From Gautieria morchelliformis (Eukaryota; Basidiomycota; Agaricomycetes; Gomphales; Gomphaceae), in contig WHVA01000377.1 in NCBI GenBank assembly GCA_015179125.1, forward strand, positions 1 to 64,000: DNA of 64,000 nt, in the 5' to 3' direction. A program made the position numbers and the translations under genes. The notes beneath the pieces were generated by a model. That model was given only the letters and a program-made list of their open reading frames with translations. It did no database searches and had not been told where the DNA came from. Shown piece by piece: positions 20,654 to 32,235 of this stretch (positions are counted from its first letter, which is position 1; each line of letters starts with the position of its first letter).

Positions 20654-21128
20654 TGTCAGGGGACACCCTGTTTTCCATTTCCAGTTCCGACACCACACCC
20701 AGTTCCGACTCCATTTCCAACTCCGCTTCCGGTTCCGATTCCATCTCCCCCTCCGCTTTCGGAAATGATTCCACTTCTGGGAGAACTTCCACCAGTTCTG
20801 TTCGCCTTGCCAGTTCCACTCCAATTTCCGACTTCCACTCTCAGAACAGTGTCGGAAATCAAGCAACTCGCGTAATAGGTGGCATCAAGGGTCGATCAAG
20901 GGTCAGGGAGGTGCGATGGCGGGTGCCAAGTGTTGTCCCTGGCTGCGCAGCGTAGTATAATACAGGCTCGCTGACATTGGGGGTCCTTAGACTTTTCTCT
21001 TTGGATTTCCCCTTGTCAGGTGAGAATCCCCTCTCTTGTATGCTCTGTTCATTTATACATACTTTGGATTTCCCCTTGTCAGTTGTGTGGTAGTGTGATC
21101 TCCACAACTAGCCAGGGTTGCCCTTACA
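20654..21128 (+). repeat. Gypsy-2 5' LTR
   Basis: 475 bp, TGTCAGG...CTTACA. It holds a TATAATA box at 20956-20962 and, about 33 nt on, the AGACTTTTCT block (20989-20998) that pairs with the primer-binding site. Confidence 0.95.
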
Positions 21129-21130
21129 GC

Positions 21131-21140
21131 AGAAAAGTCT
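21131..21140 (+). promoter_or_regulatory. Gypsy-2 predicted self-priming primer-binding site
   Basis: AGAAAAGTCT lies two bases after the 5' LTR and is the reverse complement of AGACTTTTCT at 20989-20998, at the likely transcript start. This is the Tf1/sushi self-priming arrangement, different in sequence from the Gypsy-1 and family B sites. Confidence 0.65.
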
Positions 21141-21315
21141 CTCCCCTAGAGGACCGGCGGTCGTACTGCGCGTTGCATTCGCCATAGGTGCGTTCGGAAT
21201 CAGAGACAGCGACTCGGAGATCACAACCTCTTCCGCACACACAGCGTACGACAGCCCCTCTTCTTACGTCGAGCTCCCAACCCCGGAAATCCCGTCCCAT
21301 ATTTCTCCTTCCGAC

Positions 21316-22491
21316 ATGGATCCGGACGATCGTCTTCGGAATATGGAGGAGGAATTGACGCGGAACCAGATGAAGACCGACGCGATTGAAACAGCCTTAC
21401 AAGTGATTTTGGCTAAGTTAGATATTCCACAAAGTGGTGGAAATGAAATGCTGGATGATCCGGATTTCGGAAAAGCGGAAGCAGCGGAAGAGAGGATGTC
21501 CTCGAAATTAGCAAAGGTCAAACCCGCAACTCCGGCGGACTTTGACGGAGATCGGGAAAAGGGACGCGCATTCTTCAACACATGCAGCATCTACTTTGCA
21601 ATTGTCAGAGACCTCTTTCCGAACGACCAGGCTCGGATCCACTGGGCATTGTCCTTTTTCAAGTCGGACCGCGCAGCCTGTTTTGCAAACAAGGTGATCC
21701 GACATGAAGCAAAGGGCAAGGGGAACTACTTCCGGGACTGGGACGCCTTCGAGAAAACATTTTCCGACCAGTTCTGCCCGAAAAACGAGCAGCTCACAGC
21801 CCTTACGAAGCTCGAGGGGACCAGCTGGTACCAGGCCAAGGATCCAGTCGATGACTACATCGATCGCTTCCAGGAGCTCATCGACCTTGCGGAGTATGAC
21901 GATGATAAGACGATCGTCATCAAATTCCGACGAGGACTTGATCCGACACTCCAGAACCAAGTCGCGCTGCTTGGGGATGGAGCTCCGGATTTCGATGACC
22001 CGGAAGGGTGGTACCAAGCTGCGCAGAGGGTGTCCCGGAACAGGGAAGCAAACGAGGCCTTCGTGGAGACAAACCGGAACATGACACGCAGTTCCGCTCG
22101 TCCTACTCCACCTGTGCCAAAACCCAGAGGTGCATTCATTCCCACACGGAAAATATTTCCGACGCTTGCTCTGCCTGCTCCTGTTAGGAACCATAGCCCC
22201 CCTCCCTCAAAGGGTGGCCCTACCCCGATGGATGTTGACCGCATGCGTGGAAAAGGCCACAGAACTATCACCTGCTTCCGATGCCGGCAACCAGGCCACT
22301 ATGCTCGCGAGTGCCCCCAAGCCTTTGACATCCGGCTTATGACCACGGAGGAGAAACTCGAGCTCCTTCCAGAGTTCCTCGCACTCTCGGACATAAGCAG
22401 AGTGCCCACTGCGGAAGTATTTTCCGAAAATGCGGAACATGGTCCACCGGAGGCGGAAGATGCGTCGGATTTTGTGACGCGCAGCGGGTGA
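21316..22491 (+). CDS. Gypsy-2 gag
   Basis: Start chosen at ATG 21316 (MDPDDRLRN); the frame is open further upstream but has no earlier good ATG. About 391 aa. An N-terminal coiled coil is followed by the retrotransposon-gag core (WALSFFKSD, W..FEKTFSDQF, DYIDRFQELI) and a CCHC zinc knuckle (CFRCRQPGHYARECP) near the end. It forms virus-like-particle protein in known relatives. Confidence 0.85.
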   Translation: MDPDDRLRNMEEELTRNQMKTDAIETALQVILAKLDIPQSGGNEMLDDPDFGKAEAAEERMSSKLAKVKPATPADFDGDREKGRAFFNTCSIYFAIVRDLFPNDQARIHWALSFFKSDRAACFANKVIRHEAKGKGNYFRDWDAFEKTFSDQFCPKNEQLTALTKLEGTSWYQAKDPVDDYIDRFQELIDLAEYDDDKTIVIKFRRGLDPTLQNQVALLGDGAPDFDDPEGWYQAAQRVSRNREANEAFVETNRNMTRSSARPTPPVPKPRGAFIPTRKIFPTLALPAPVRNHSPPPSKGGPTPMDVDRMRGKGHRTITCFRCRQPGHYARECPQAFDIRLMTTEEKLELLPEFLALSDISRVPTAEVFSENAEHGPPEAEDASDFVTRSG

Positions 22492-25400
22492 GATGTGTGC
22501 CCCTGCTGCCTGTACATAACCGGTTTGCCTGTCTTGAAGTAGAGAATGAAAAGCCCCCACTCCCCTCACTTCGTACAGACCCACCGGATAAAGTCACACA
22601 AAAACCAAATCCGACACCCCATCCATCCCGCATCCGCCCTTGGGAGAGACGCCTTCCGAAGCGCTATGTTGTTGCTGCCACCCCTGGCCCCAAGTCACTA
22701 GTCATTAAGGTGGAGATCCAGACGACGGATACGGCGGAAGTCAAATCCGGACCCGCCCTTGTCGATTGCGAGGCCACTGGTCAGTTTATAGACCGGGACT
22801 ATGTGGAACGGAACCGACTGACCACGCGGAAGTTGCAACAGGCAATCCCGGTGTTCAATGTGGATGGAAACCCCAATGAGGCAGGGTCCATCACGGAGAT
22901 AGTAGACACAATTCTCCGCTACGATGGACACTCAGAACGCACCTCCTTTGCAGTGACCAGCCTGGGGAAGCAGGACGTCATCCTCGGGTTTGCCTGGCTT
23001 CAGGAGCACAACCCGGAGATCAATTGGCAGATGTCATGACCGGTTTATTTCTTCTACCGCGCTACCTCCATGTTCCCCCTCGTCACTCCCTAGCCTCTTC
23101 GGCAGAGTCCGCCGCACCTACCGACCACTCCTCCTCTACGTCTACTCTATTCGCTGTTCGCCCCATCCTCCAAACCGCTATTCGCTACTCGCACATTTCG
23201 CCAGGAGGCATGCCATCAAATATGATCAATACCAATCACCCGGCATGATGGTTCATCATTAGCCCCATCACCTTCTTAATCCAACCCCATTGGGTGTTTG
23301 TATGGCCAATGCATGTTCGCAGGGCGTCCCTCCTATAGGTCGTGCGGGATCAACCCAGTAGACCAAGAGTCCGTGCAGGGTAGCATGTATGCGGGTCCCA
23401 AGACATGGTTTTGTCCATAAGTGCTTTCGCCCCTTTACTCCCCGTTGTTTCATGCTCGCATTCTTCCCTCACTCTATTGTATGTTTATTCCATCTCCTTA
23501 GTATCATGACTGCGCACCCCTATCCAACCCTGACTCGTGACGGCCTCTTTCCTATTCGCTGATACCTTACGAACATTCGATATAAGTAGTTTACATTCGC
23601 ATGTATATTCTCCAGTTCAATTATCATACGTCGTCCATCTTGTGCAAACTTGACCTCGCTGTGATTATCATCTTAAGCCCTTCCTTGAAGATTTCTATCT
23701 TCAACCAGCCAAGGACTTAGGCATCACTGGTGAGTTCTCATACTTTATCTTCGTTACCTTAGTCTTCGAACTACTTTCTGTGCTGTTGGCGAAGGGCTCC
23801 AAAGGAGCACCTTCACCAGCGAAGGGACCGTTGAAACTTAGACAGCCCTTCCGTGACATCTTGCACGTTACATCGTCAAGTGTTGCGAGCTGTTTCGCTA
23901 CGACTGTAGGCGAGCCCCGTTCGGGCAACCTCTTTGTTTCATGAACATTCATCGGTTCACTTATTCGCCGAACGGCATAATTATTTGCACAAGTTATTCG
24001 GGCATTCGTTGTGTTCACTAATACACGATATTAACGCCTAAAAACCAATCTTGACAGCAGACTCGGAAGGTACTGATGAGTCGATGTCCAGCCAAGTGTC
24101 ACATGTGCCGGTCGGAAGTGCGGAAGGAGCGCCAGGAGCAGCGGAAGACCGAATGGCTCATACAGACATGTTGTTCTGGCCCCCATCCACTGCTTACAGA
24201 AGAAGACTCCGAAGCGGAATTTGAACCGGATCCCACTTCCAATTCCAATTCCAATTCCGACGTCATCCGACTCGGCCCGGAAGACACTCTGGTGGAAGGG
24301 GAGCGCTTGCTGTACGTAAACCTTCCGCCGGAGGCAGAACACATCCGCGCCACCGGAAATATTTCGCAACACCTTGCTGAAGCCTCCAAGAGGCATGATA
24401 GAGCAGAGGCGGAAATTCCGGAGTACCTGCGGGAGTTCGAGGACGTCTTTTCCAAGGAGTCGTTTGATGCCCTGCCTCCACGGAAGCTGTGGGACCACGC
24501 CATCGAGTTGGAGCCTGGGTCAAAGCCCACCAACTGCAAAGTCTACCCGCTGTCACCCAAGGAGCAGGTAGAGCTCGATGTATTCCTTGCGGAAAACCTC
24601 CGTACAGGGAGGATCCGCCCCTCCAAGTCACCCAAGGCATCTCCGGTGTTCTTCATCAAGAAGAAGGACGGCTCGCTCAGACTTGTGCAGGATTACCGGG
24701 CCTTGAATGCGATCACGATCAAGAACCGGTACCCCATTCCACTCATTTCGGAACTGATCACACAACTCCGTGGGGCAAGGTACTTCACTAAGCTGGATGT
24801 CCGCTGGGGCTTCAATAATGTCCGGATCCGGGAGGGAGACAAGTGGAAGGCCGCATTCCGCACCAACCGAGGACTCTTTGAGCCACAGGTCATGTTCTTT
24901 GGCCTCACCAACAGTCCTGCCACGTTCCAGATGATGATGAATGACATTTTCCGTGACATGATAGCAGAAGGGGTTGTCTGCGTCTACCTCGATGACATCC
25001 TCATCTTCACAAAAACAATGTCCGAACATCGGGAAGTCGTGCGGAGAGTGCTGGAACAGCTCCGGGAGTACACCCTGTGTCTCAAGCCGGAAAAGTGCGA
25101 ATTTGAGCGGACGCGGATAGGGTATCTTGGGGTGATTGTGTCAGAAGGAAAGGTGGAAATGGACCCAGTCAAAGTTTCCGGTGTGTCGGATTGGCCAGTG
25201 CCGCAGAACAAGAAGGAGGTCCAGTCCTTCATTGGGTTTGTCAATTTCTACCGGCGGTTCATCAAGGACTTCTCCTGCCACGCCTGTGCCCTCTTCGACC
25301 TCACCAAGAAGGAGGTTGGATGGCGGTGGGGAGAGCCGGAACAGGCCTCCTTCGAGAAACTCAAAGAGCTGATCACTTCTGCCCCGGTCCTGATCTTTCC

Positions 25401-27429
25401 CGACGACTCTCGCCCCTATCGAGTCGAGGTGGATTCTTCCGACACAGCTACCCAAGCGGTGTTGTCACAACAGTCATCGGAAGATGGTGGGGGTGGCACC
25501 CGATTGCCTTCTTCTCTAAGAGCCTCAGTCCGGTCGAGCGGAACTATGAGATCCATGACAAGGAGATGCTGGCAATCATCCGAGCGCTGGAGGAGTGGCG
25601 ACACATCCTCGAGGGTGCTCTATGCCCATTTGAGATCTGGACAGACCACAAGAACCTCGAGTATTTCCGCACGTCTAAGAAGTTGAACCGACGACAAGCA
25701 CGGTGGTCCCTACACCTGTCCCGGTTCGACTTCATGCTCCACCACCGCCCCGGCCGCACCATGGGCAAGCCCGATGCCCTATCCCACCGTGCGGATCATG
25801 GAAGAGGAAGTGGAGACAACGTGGATATGACACTGCTCCGCCCAAGTCTCTTTGCAATCCGTGCCCTAGAAGGAGTGACTGCAGTTGGGGCGGAAGCGGA
25901 AATGCTCCGGGATATCCGGAGGCAGTACCGGAATGGAGAGAAGGAGGAGTCGGTGGTGAAGGCAGTGGAGGAACTTCGGAAAGGGCACTCACGGTCTGTA
26001 TGGGCAGCGGAATGGTCGGAACGTGATGGACTGCTCCACTTCAGAGGCAAGGTCTACGTTCCAGGTGGGGCGGACCTCCGCCGCCGCATTGTGTCCCAGC
26101 ACCATGACACACGGGTCGCTGGGCATGCTGGGAGGTGGAAAACGCTGGAGTTGGTGGCTCGGAATTACTGGTGGCCTCAGATGTCCCGCTACATTGGACA
26201 GTACGTGAAGACCTGTGACCTTTGTCTCCGAACCAAAGCACAACGACATCCGCCCGTCGGAGAACTTGTTCCACTCCCGATTCCCAAATCCCGCTGGGAC
26301 ACCATCAGTGTCGACTTCATCGTTGAACTCCCAGAGTCTCATGGCTACGACGCGATCATGAACGTGGTGGATTCGGTAAGCAAGGTGTCCCACTTCATTC
26401 CGACGCACACGACGATCACGGCCCTCGGAGCGGCCCGCCTGTTCCTTGCACATGTCTGGAAGTTGCATGGACTCCCGAAGCAAGTCGTTTCCGACTGAGG
26501 TCCGCAGTTTGTCGTGGAACTGACTCGGGAGCTCTACCGCCTGCTCGGAATAAAGCTGGCTACCACCACAGCGTACCATCCGCAGGGTGACGGACAGACG
26601 GAACAGGTCAATCAGGAGTTGGAGCAATATCTCCGCCTCTTTGTCAATGAGAGGCAGGATGACTGGGATGAGTTACTTCCACTGGCGGAATTCCAATACA
26701 ACAACCATGTACATTCCGCCACACAACAGACTCCCTTCATGCTTGACTCCGGACGACACTCACGGATGGGCTTCGAACCAAGCCAGGCTGACTCCCGACT
26801 CGAGACGGTCAACGAGTTCCGAGACCGCATGGACTCCACCCTTTCGGAAGCCAAGTCGGCCCTTGCAAAGGCCAAGGATGACATGGCAAGGTACTACAAC
26901 CAACGCCGGGTTCCTGCCCCGGAGTACCAAGTTGGAGACAAGGTGTATCTAGATGCAAGTGACATCCGCACCACACGCCCTTCACAGAAGCTTGCCCACC
27001 GCTACCTTGGGCCCTTCACAGTGATGCGAGAGTTGGCGGAATGCATACCACCTCCGACTTCCGATGTCCATGTCCCGCCTCCACCCCGTCTTCAACGTGG
27101 TGAAGTTACTCCCTATGCTTGAGGACCCAATTCCAGGTCGGAAGGCTCGTCCACCACCTCCGCCGGAAATTGTAGAGGGGGAAGAGCATTATGTGGTGGA
27201 ACGGATCCTGGACAGCCGGTTTGTGCGAGGACGACTCCAATTCCTCATGAAATGGGAAGGGTATGGGTACGAGGAGAATTTGTGGGTCCCGGAGCAAGAT
27301 GTTTCCGCTCCAGACAAACTCTGGGAGTTCTATAGGACACATCCCGGTTCCCCTCGCCGGATCTGGTCGCTGGCATTTCAATCCCTCGTGTCCCGTGCTT
27401 CGAGGACGCAGCACGCTAGAGGGGGGTGA
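22488..27429 (+). pseudogene. Gypsy-2 pol region (PR, RT, RNase H, IN, chromodomain)
   Basis: Parts in order: protease about 22690-23030; RT about 24550-25130 (FFIKKKDGSL, the YLDDILIF active-site block); RNase H about 25390-25790 (DSSDTATQAVL, DHKNLEYF); integrase about 26020-26760 (HHDTRVAGH zinc finger, SVDFIVELP, YHPQGDGQTEQ); chromodomain about 27160-27370 (ILDSRFVRG, FLMKWEGYG). It is broken by about three coding changes and by one LTR insertion. Confidence 0.92.
23032..24056 (+). mobile_element. Solo LTR family C inside Gypsy-2
   Basis: 1025 bp from TGTCATGACC to CAATCTTGACA, with a perfect target duplication GCAGA (23027-23031, 24057-24061). It contains a TATAAGTA box near 23581 and no coding capacity. 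The same family supplies 1-207. It inserted after Gypsy-2 and then lost its internal part by LTR-LTR recombination. Confidence 0.95.
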
Positions 27430-27913
27430 TGTCAGGGGACACCCTGTTTTCCATTTCCAGTTCCGACACCACACCCAGTTCCGACTCCATTTCCGACTCC
27501 GCTTCCAGTTCCGATTCCATCTCCCCCTCCGCTTTCGGAAATGATTCCGCTTCTGGGAGAACTTCCACCAGTTCTGTTCGCCTTGCCAGTTCCACTCCAA
27601 TTTCCGACTTCCACTCTCGGAACAGTGTCGGAAATCAAGCGACTCGCGTAATAGGTGGCATCAAGGGTCGATCAAGGGTCAGGGAGGTCAGGGAGGTGCG
27701 ATGGCGGGTGCCAAGTGTTGTCCCTGGCTGCGCAGCGTAGTATAATACGGGCTCGCTGACATTGGGGGTCCTTAGACTTTTCTCTTTGGATTTCCCCTTG
27801 TCAGGTGAGAATCCCCTCTCTTGTATGCTCTGTTCATTTATACATACTTTGGATTTCCCCTTGTCAGTTGTGTGGTAGTGTGATCTCCACAACTAGCCAG
27901 GGTTGCCCTTACA
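27430..27913 (+). repeat. Gypsy-2 3' LTR
   Basis: 484 bp. It is identical to the 5' LTR except for six G/A differences, all in CpG context, and a 9-bp tandem duplication (GTCAGGGAG). Confidence 0.95.
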
Positions 27914-28099
27914 TGCGCAGCGTTCATGCTCGCGGCTGACCTAAAGAGAGAGCCCTGGAGCCGGCAGACCGGCGTAACCCGGTGATAGGGCCAGGGGCTC
28001 GCGGCTGCGCCGCTCCGCTGACAAACTAATGACCAAGCATTGGTCAGCATTGGTCAGCGCGCCCACAACCTCCCACCGAGCCGCTTTCATATAGTGTAA

Positions 28100-31000
28100 C
28101 TAGGTGGATACCCGCACTTCGCGCGGGGTGTAGGTCAAACGCCTCGGTAAGGTCAAACGCATCAGTAAGTCTAATGCATCAGTAAGTCTAACGCATCGGG
28201 AAGTCTAACATATCAGTAAGGTCAAGTGCATTGGGGAAAATATCAAAGTAATCAATTTGCATCAAGTAGATATCAGAAATCAAGGAGCTCTAAGTAATAC
28301 ATCTTTATATACTATGTTGGTTGTGTTCAAACCCTCCTCAAGCAAGACCTTCACTTTGTTCCAGCTTGTTCCCCTTGAAACACCAACATACAACTGACCA
28401 TGTCCAAACACTGGATATCTCAGGTCCAGCCCAACCGTAACCAAAAACTGTCCCTGAGACTTGTTGATGGTCATTGCAAATGCCACACGCACTGGAAACT
28501 GTCTCCTCTGCAGCACAAATGGTAATTCTCCCTCTGATGGTGAAATAGTGATCCTGGGGATGAAAGCAGTATTTCCTGCACGTGGACCTGAGATGATCCT
28601 GACCTCCAACACTCTATTCCTCATCCTGACCAACCGCAACCTTGTCCCATTGCATAGTCCTTGCTTCTTATCCAAATTGCGCAACATCATCAGAGGCACT
28701 CCAGGCTTGACTTCCAAGTGAGCAGGAGGAAGACTGCCCATCTCTATGGAATTCAGATACTCCACAGGATACTGCTCTGCAAAGTCGGTTTCCTTGACAG
28801 AATCTGCACAGTGGAAGACCTGAGCATCACCTGGAAACTGCCTCAACACCATGGAATTGATCTCATTGACCTCAATATTTCTGGGACAGAGGATGGCCCG
28901 CTCTAAAAAATAAGTGTCCTGGGCAGGGATTGCATTGCCAATGCCAGGGTATATTTCCTGGATCAGCTCTGCAATTCCAGGGCCACAAACCATGTGAGGA
29001 GGGAGTGAGAACGTATGACCTAGTGGGAGATCCTTTCCCTGACCCACATTCTGCAGCCATTCTGCAAACCTGGCTCTGTCAGGGTCATTTCTCACCCGCA
29101 TGTTCTCTGTCAGATGGAGGACCTTGATCTTTGGCCACAGATATGACTTCTGAAGGGTAGCTCCCACCATATCCTCCTTGGAGCCTTTAGGGACAATTGG
29201 GAGAGTCTGCTGAACGTCACCTCCAAAGGCAACCGTGATGCCACCAAAGGGTCTGTCAGGCTGGTCAAGGAAATCCCTCAGTGTCCTGTCAATGGCCTCT
29301 ATGGCATGGCGATGCTGCATTGCAGCCTCATCCCAAATGATGAGCCTGGCCAGTCTCAGCATATCAGCCTGGTCAGAGTTCTTTTTGATGGAGGAGAGAG
29401 AGCCCTCATGGACAGGAATTGGAATTCCAAGCATGCTGTGAGAGGTTGTCCCATTAGTGAGGATAAGTGCAGCCATTGCAGATGAGGCTACAGCAAGCAC
29501 AATGAGACTCTCCGCTCTACAGGAGTGGATTAGGGTGTTCCATGTGAATGATTTCCCAGCGCCCCCTGAGCCAATGACGAAAAACATTTGTCCGTTAGGT
29601 TTCCCCTGAGCATCTATGTCCAGTGCTGACTGTAATACCTGATCATGTGCAGACCTTTGCCCCTCATTCAGCTTGGGAACCTCCTCATCAGCCTTCTGCC
29701 TCTCTTGAACAGGGTCATAGTCCCTCTGCTCAGCTATGAACCTGTTTCCAATCAGGACCTCCCACTCGCCTACCACCCGAGGCATATCTTTAAAGCTGCT
29801 CAAGGACATTCCATTACGCTGAAGGAGTTTATCCAAGAGAAAGAGGCCAAAATCATAGACATGATCATCCCGTGGCTCCTGGATATTGTGTCTGGTTTGG
29901 AGCCGATGTCTGAGATCATCACATATGTGCTCCTTGAAGCCGTCCCATAGTCTGTCAGGCTGTGAGGGAATGCAATGACCAAGGATGGTGGCAAAGAGAT
30001 GTCTGAGCTGAGCGCCTGTTTTCATGCCACTGGCTTCCTGGAGACACAACCTCCACTCCTGATCATCCTCCAGAAGTCCCCTGGAAAGACAGGCCTCCTT
30101 GTAAGTAGCACATTGTATGCCATCCACTGTCCTAAGCTCCTCAAAGGATCTGGCCCCCTTGACCACCGTGAGGAGAGTGCGCAAATAAAATATCTCTCCT
30201 GATTTTGGGCTTGCAAAGTGAAGGCGTCCAATGCTATATCCCCTTTGACGTGGTGTCCATACCCTTTGCTCTTTTTGCCAGGTAAAATGCTCAGGAAAAT
30301 CCACATAGAGCACATCGCGTGCATGAGGGTAGGCAGCATTAGCCTCAAAGTAAGCCATGAGCACTGGCTTTGACCCCTCGACCCTGTTCATGATGGTGAG
30401 TGGATCAGCATCAGGATTGAAAACGACTGATTGCTGGTCTTTTTCATGGACTGGCAGTGCCATGACTGCAGGCACCTGGGTGTGGATTTCCCGCTCCAGC
30501 AACCTCCAACAGGCCTCATGAGCACTGACATAGCGAGCGTCCAGGTACTTCTTTATCTCATCATAGTTGACACCAAACTCCATCGTGGTCCGATCGTGGC
30601 CCTTGTATAGATACTTGTGGATATACTTGACGCACCTCACACTGAAGGTGAATTCAAGGTTGATGTGACACCGGAGTTTGAGCAAGAGCAGAGGAGAGTA
30701 TGGCACAACCCATCTGTTGTCCAGCATGTCACCTCTGACATTGTGCAGCCTTCCATCATTGCGACGACGATATTTTGGATATCCATCTACATTCACAATG
30801 GTCTCCTCACAGAATGGCTTTGGGAAGCCTTTCTTGCACTTGCCATTTTCCATGCAGGGTGCATTTGGATTCATTTGTCCACAGGGACCATGTGTCATCA
30901 GCTCACAGACCAACTGGTAGAGGACAGGATGTGTCTCTGGATCAGGGAACTCTGCTGAAATCATAGAATCCACCTCATGTGCATGTTTGACATTGGACTC

Positions 31001-32235
31001 CCTATCGAACCAGGTAAGCAGGTGCATGTGTGGGAGCCCCCTCTTCTGGAATTCAATAGTGTGAACGCGAGCGACGGTTTCTCCAAAGATCTTGTCCTTG
31101 ACGATCAAGTCAATGAGGTATTTCTTTTTGAGGTGAAACACCCGCGACACCAGGTCAGGTCTGTCCTGAGCAGTTTGTCCAGGGAGCAACTCAGCCACTA
31201 TCTCATCCCACTTTGGATTGGCAGTCATGGTAATAAATAAATCAGGGGGACCCTTCTTTGTTGTAATGGCCAGGGAGTTCTGGCAGTTTTGATTCATGTC
31301 CCGTGTACTTCCTTGAAATGTCGCAGGCAGAATGACTTTTATGCCCAAGCTGTTTGCATCTCCAATGTCATTGTCCAAGCCTCCATATGAATCTACCATC
31401 TGGTTATACTGCTCAGCACCCAGAGTGTGTTGATTGGCCCTGATCCACCTCAGTCTGCTTTGCTCTGCAGCAGCCCAGGAGTCTACAATGTACTGCTGGA
31501 ACAATTTGCCACCACGCAGGAGTGTTGTAGGTTCTCTCGCTCTCTGGAACAGACGATACGCATGGTACTGTATTTGGGTGACCTGTGTCCGTCTGTTTGG
31601 ATTGGTATTGGCCTGCCGAGCACGCTCTGGCTCATGATAAGGAATACCTGGTTCCTATCCCAACTCTCCCTTGGGAAAGAGCAAGACATAGTGCAGAGAG
31701 GCATAGTTTGCATTGGTATCCAATACCCTTCTGAAAGGTCCACCTCTGAGCTGGACAATAATATCCCTAGGTCCAGGGTCGATGCCATCTCCAGGAAGAA
31801 CGACTGCAATCTCATCTGCAGTTGGGACATTATATCTCCTAGGATCCTGTGGGCCCTGTATGTGAGCCTTGCCTGGATGTCACCATTCTGTTCTTGAGCT
31901 CTGAGCCTCTCAGCTGCTTGTTTATATGTGCGCACATGAGGATTGCATAGCAGGAGCATTTCCTGCAAGTCTCCCATGATAGTTGGAGACAGACGCTCAT
32001 TACGATTTTTTCTCTTTGCCAAAGCCAGTGCAGGATCATATATGTAAAGCTGGGCATACTTTGGATCGTCTTCATTGTCAGGGAGGAGAGAGCCATGGAG
32101 ATGATACAGTTCACCCTGTAGCTTGAGGACATGTGGACCACGACCCTCCCGAAGCAAATCTTGGTCAAAGTCGGCCCCCACAGAAGTGAATGCAAACGCA
32201 GCATTATACTGCCTGATAACGTGCATGCTGCCATG
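28100..32235 (-). mobile_element. Helitron H1 (Rep/helicase-encoding), 5' truncated
   Basis: The 3' end at 28100 reads, on the minus strand, a CCCGCGCGAAGTGCGGG hairpin, a seven-base spacer, then CTAG and a flanking T. It shares subterminal GTCAAACGC repeats and the GAGCTCTAAGTAA block with H2, H3 and H4, so it may be the autonomous source of the family. The other end is lost: at about 32235 the Helitron protein sequence stops against Gypsy gag sequence, with no recognisable TC terminus. Confidence 0.85.
28280..32220 (-). pseudogene. Helitron Rep-helicase, N-terminus lost
   Basis: Replication initiator fused to a Pif1-type helicase, which drives rolling-circle transposition. The N-terminal Helitron-like domain is at about 31850-32220 (IRQYNAAFAFTSVG). 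HUH motif: GLPHMHLL (about 31020). Two-tyrosine motif: KYIHKYLYKG (about 30615). Helicase motifs: Walker A GSGGAGKS (about 29560), WDEAAM, FGGDVQQ, LTENMRV, AMTINKSQGQ, YVGVSRG. The frame 28280-31654 is open for over 1,100 codons. Upstream, a TAG at 31655-31657 stands where relatives have Trp (LGWEPGI), and a frameshift lies near 31850. The N-terminus is missing. It is therefore inactive as it stands, but the Rep and helicase cores are preserved. Confidence 0.9.

Larger units (their letters stand above)
20654..27913 (+). mobile_element. Gypsy-2, young full-length chromovirus
   Basis: The LTRs 20654-21128 and 27430-27913 start TGTCAGGGG and end CCCTTACA. They are flanked by a perfect target duplication TGCGC (20649-20653, 27914-27918). 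The order is gag, protease, RT, RNase H, integrase, chromodomain. A polypurine tract (AGAGGGGGGTGA) abuts the 3' LTR. A solo LTR of family C (23032-24056) sits in the protease region. The element is broken: about three coding breaks apart from that insertion. The LTRs differ by six substitutions and one 9-bp indel, so insertion was recent. Net length without the insert is about 6.2 kb. Confidence 0.96.
17315..28099 (-). mobile_element. Non-autonomous Helitron H2, heavily invaded
   Basis: The 3' end lies at 17315-17345 (CTAG, spacer, then the ACCCATGCTTCACACGGG hairpin region on the plus strand). The body is a minisatellite (17440-18945), AT-rich repeats, AGCCAGCC/CAGACAGC repeats, the GGTCACGTGACC palindrome (20637-20648), a GC-rich block at about 28000-28015 (CTCGCGGCTGCGCCGCT) and a 5' end at 28099. 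Solo LTR-B (19103-19793) and Gypsy-2 (20654-27913) are later insertions, leaving about 2.8 kb of Helitron. The 5' terminus reads TT rather than TC, so that boundary is inferred from the match to H3. Confidence 0.6.

Noticed and set aside
20538-20955. Small frames overlapping the Gypsy-2 LTRs
   Set aside because: They lie within LTR sequence, repeat at the other LTR and show no domain.
21508-22194. Minus-strand frame opposite Gypsy-2 gag as a second antisense gene
   Set aside because: No motif, no intron signals and composition expected of a shadow frame. Unlike the Gypsy-1 case it lies opposite conserved gag coding.
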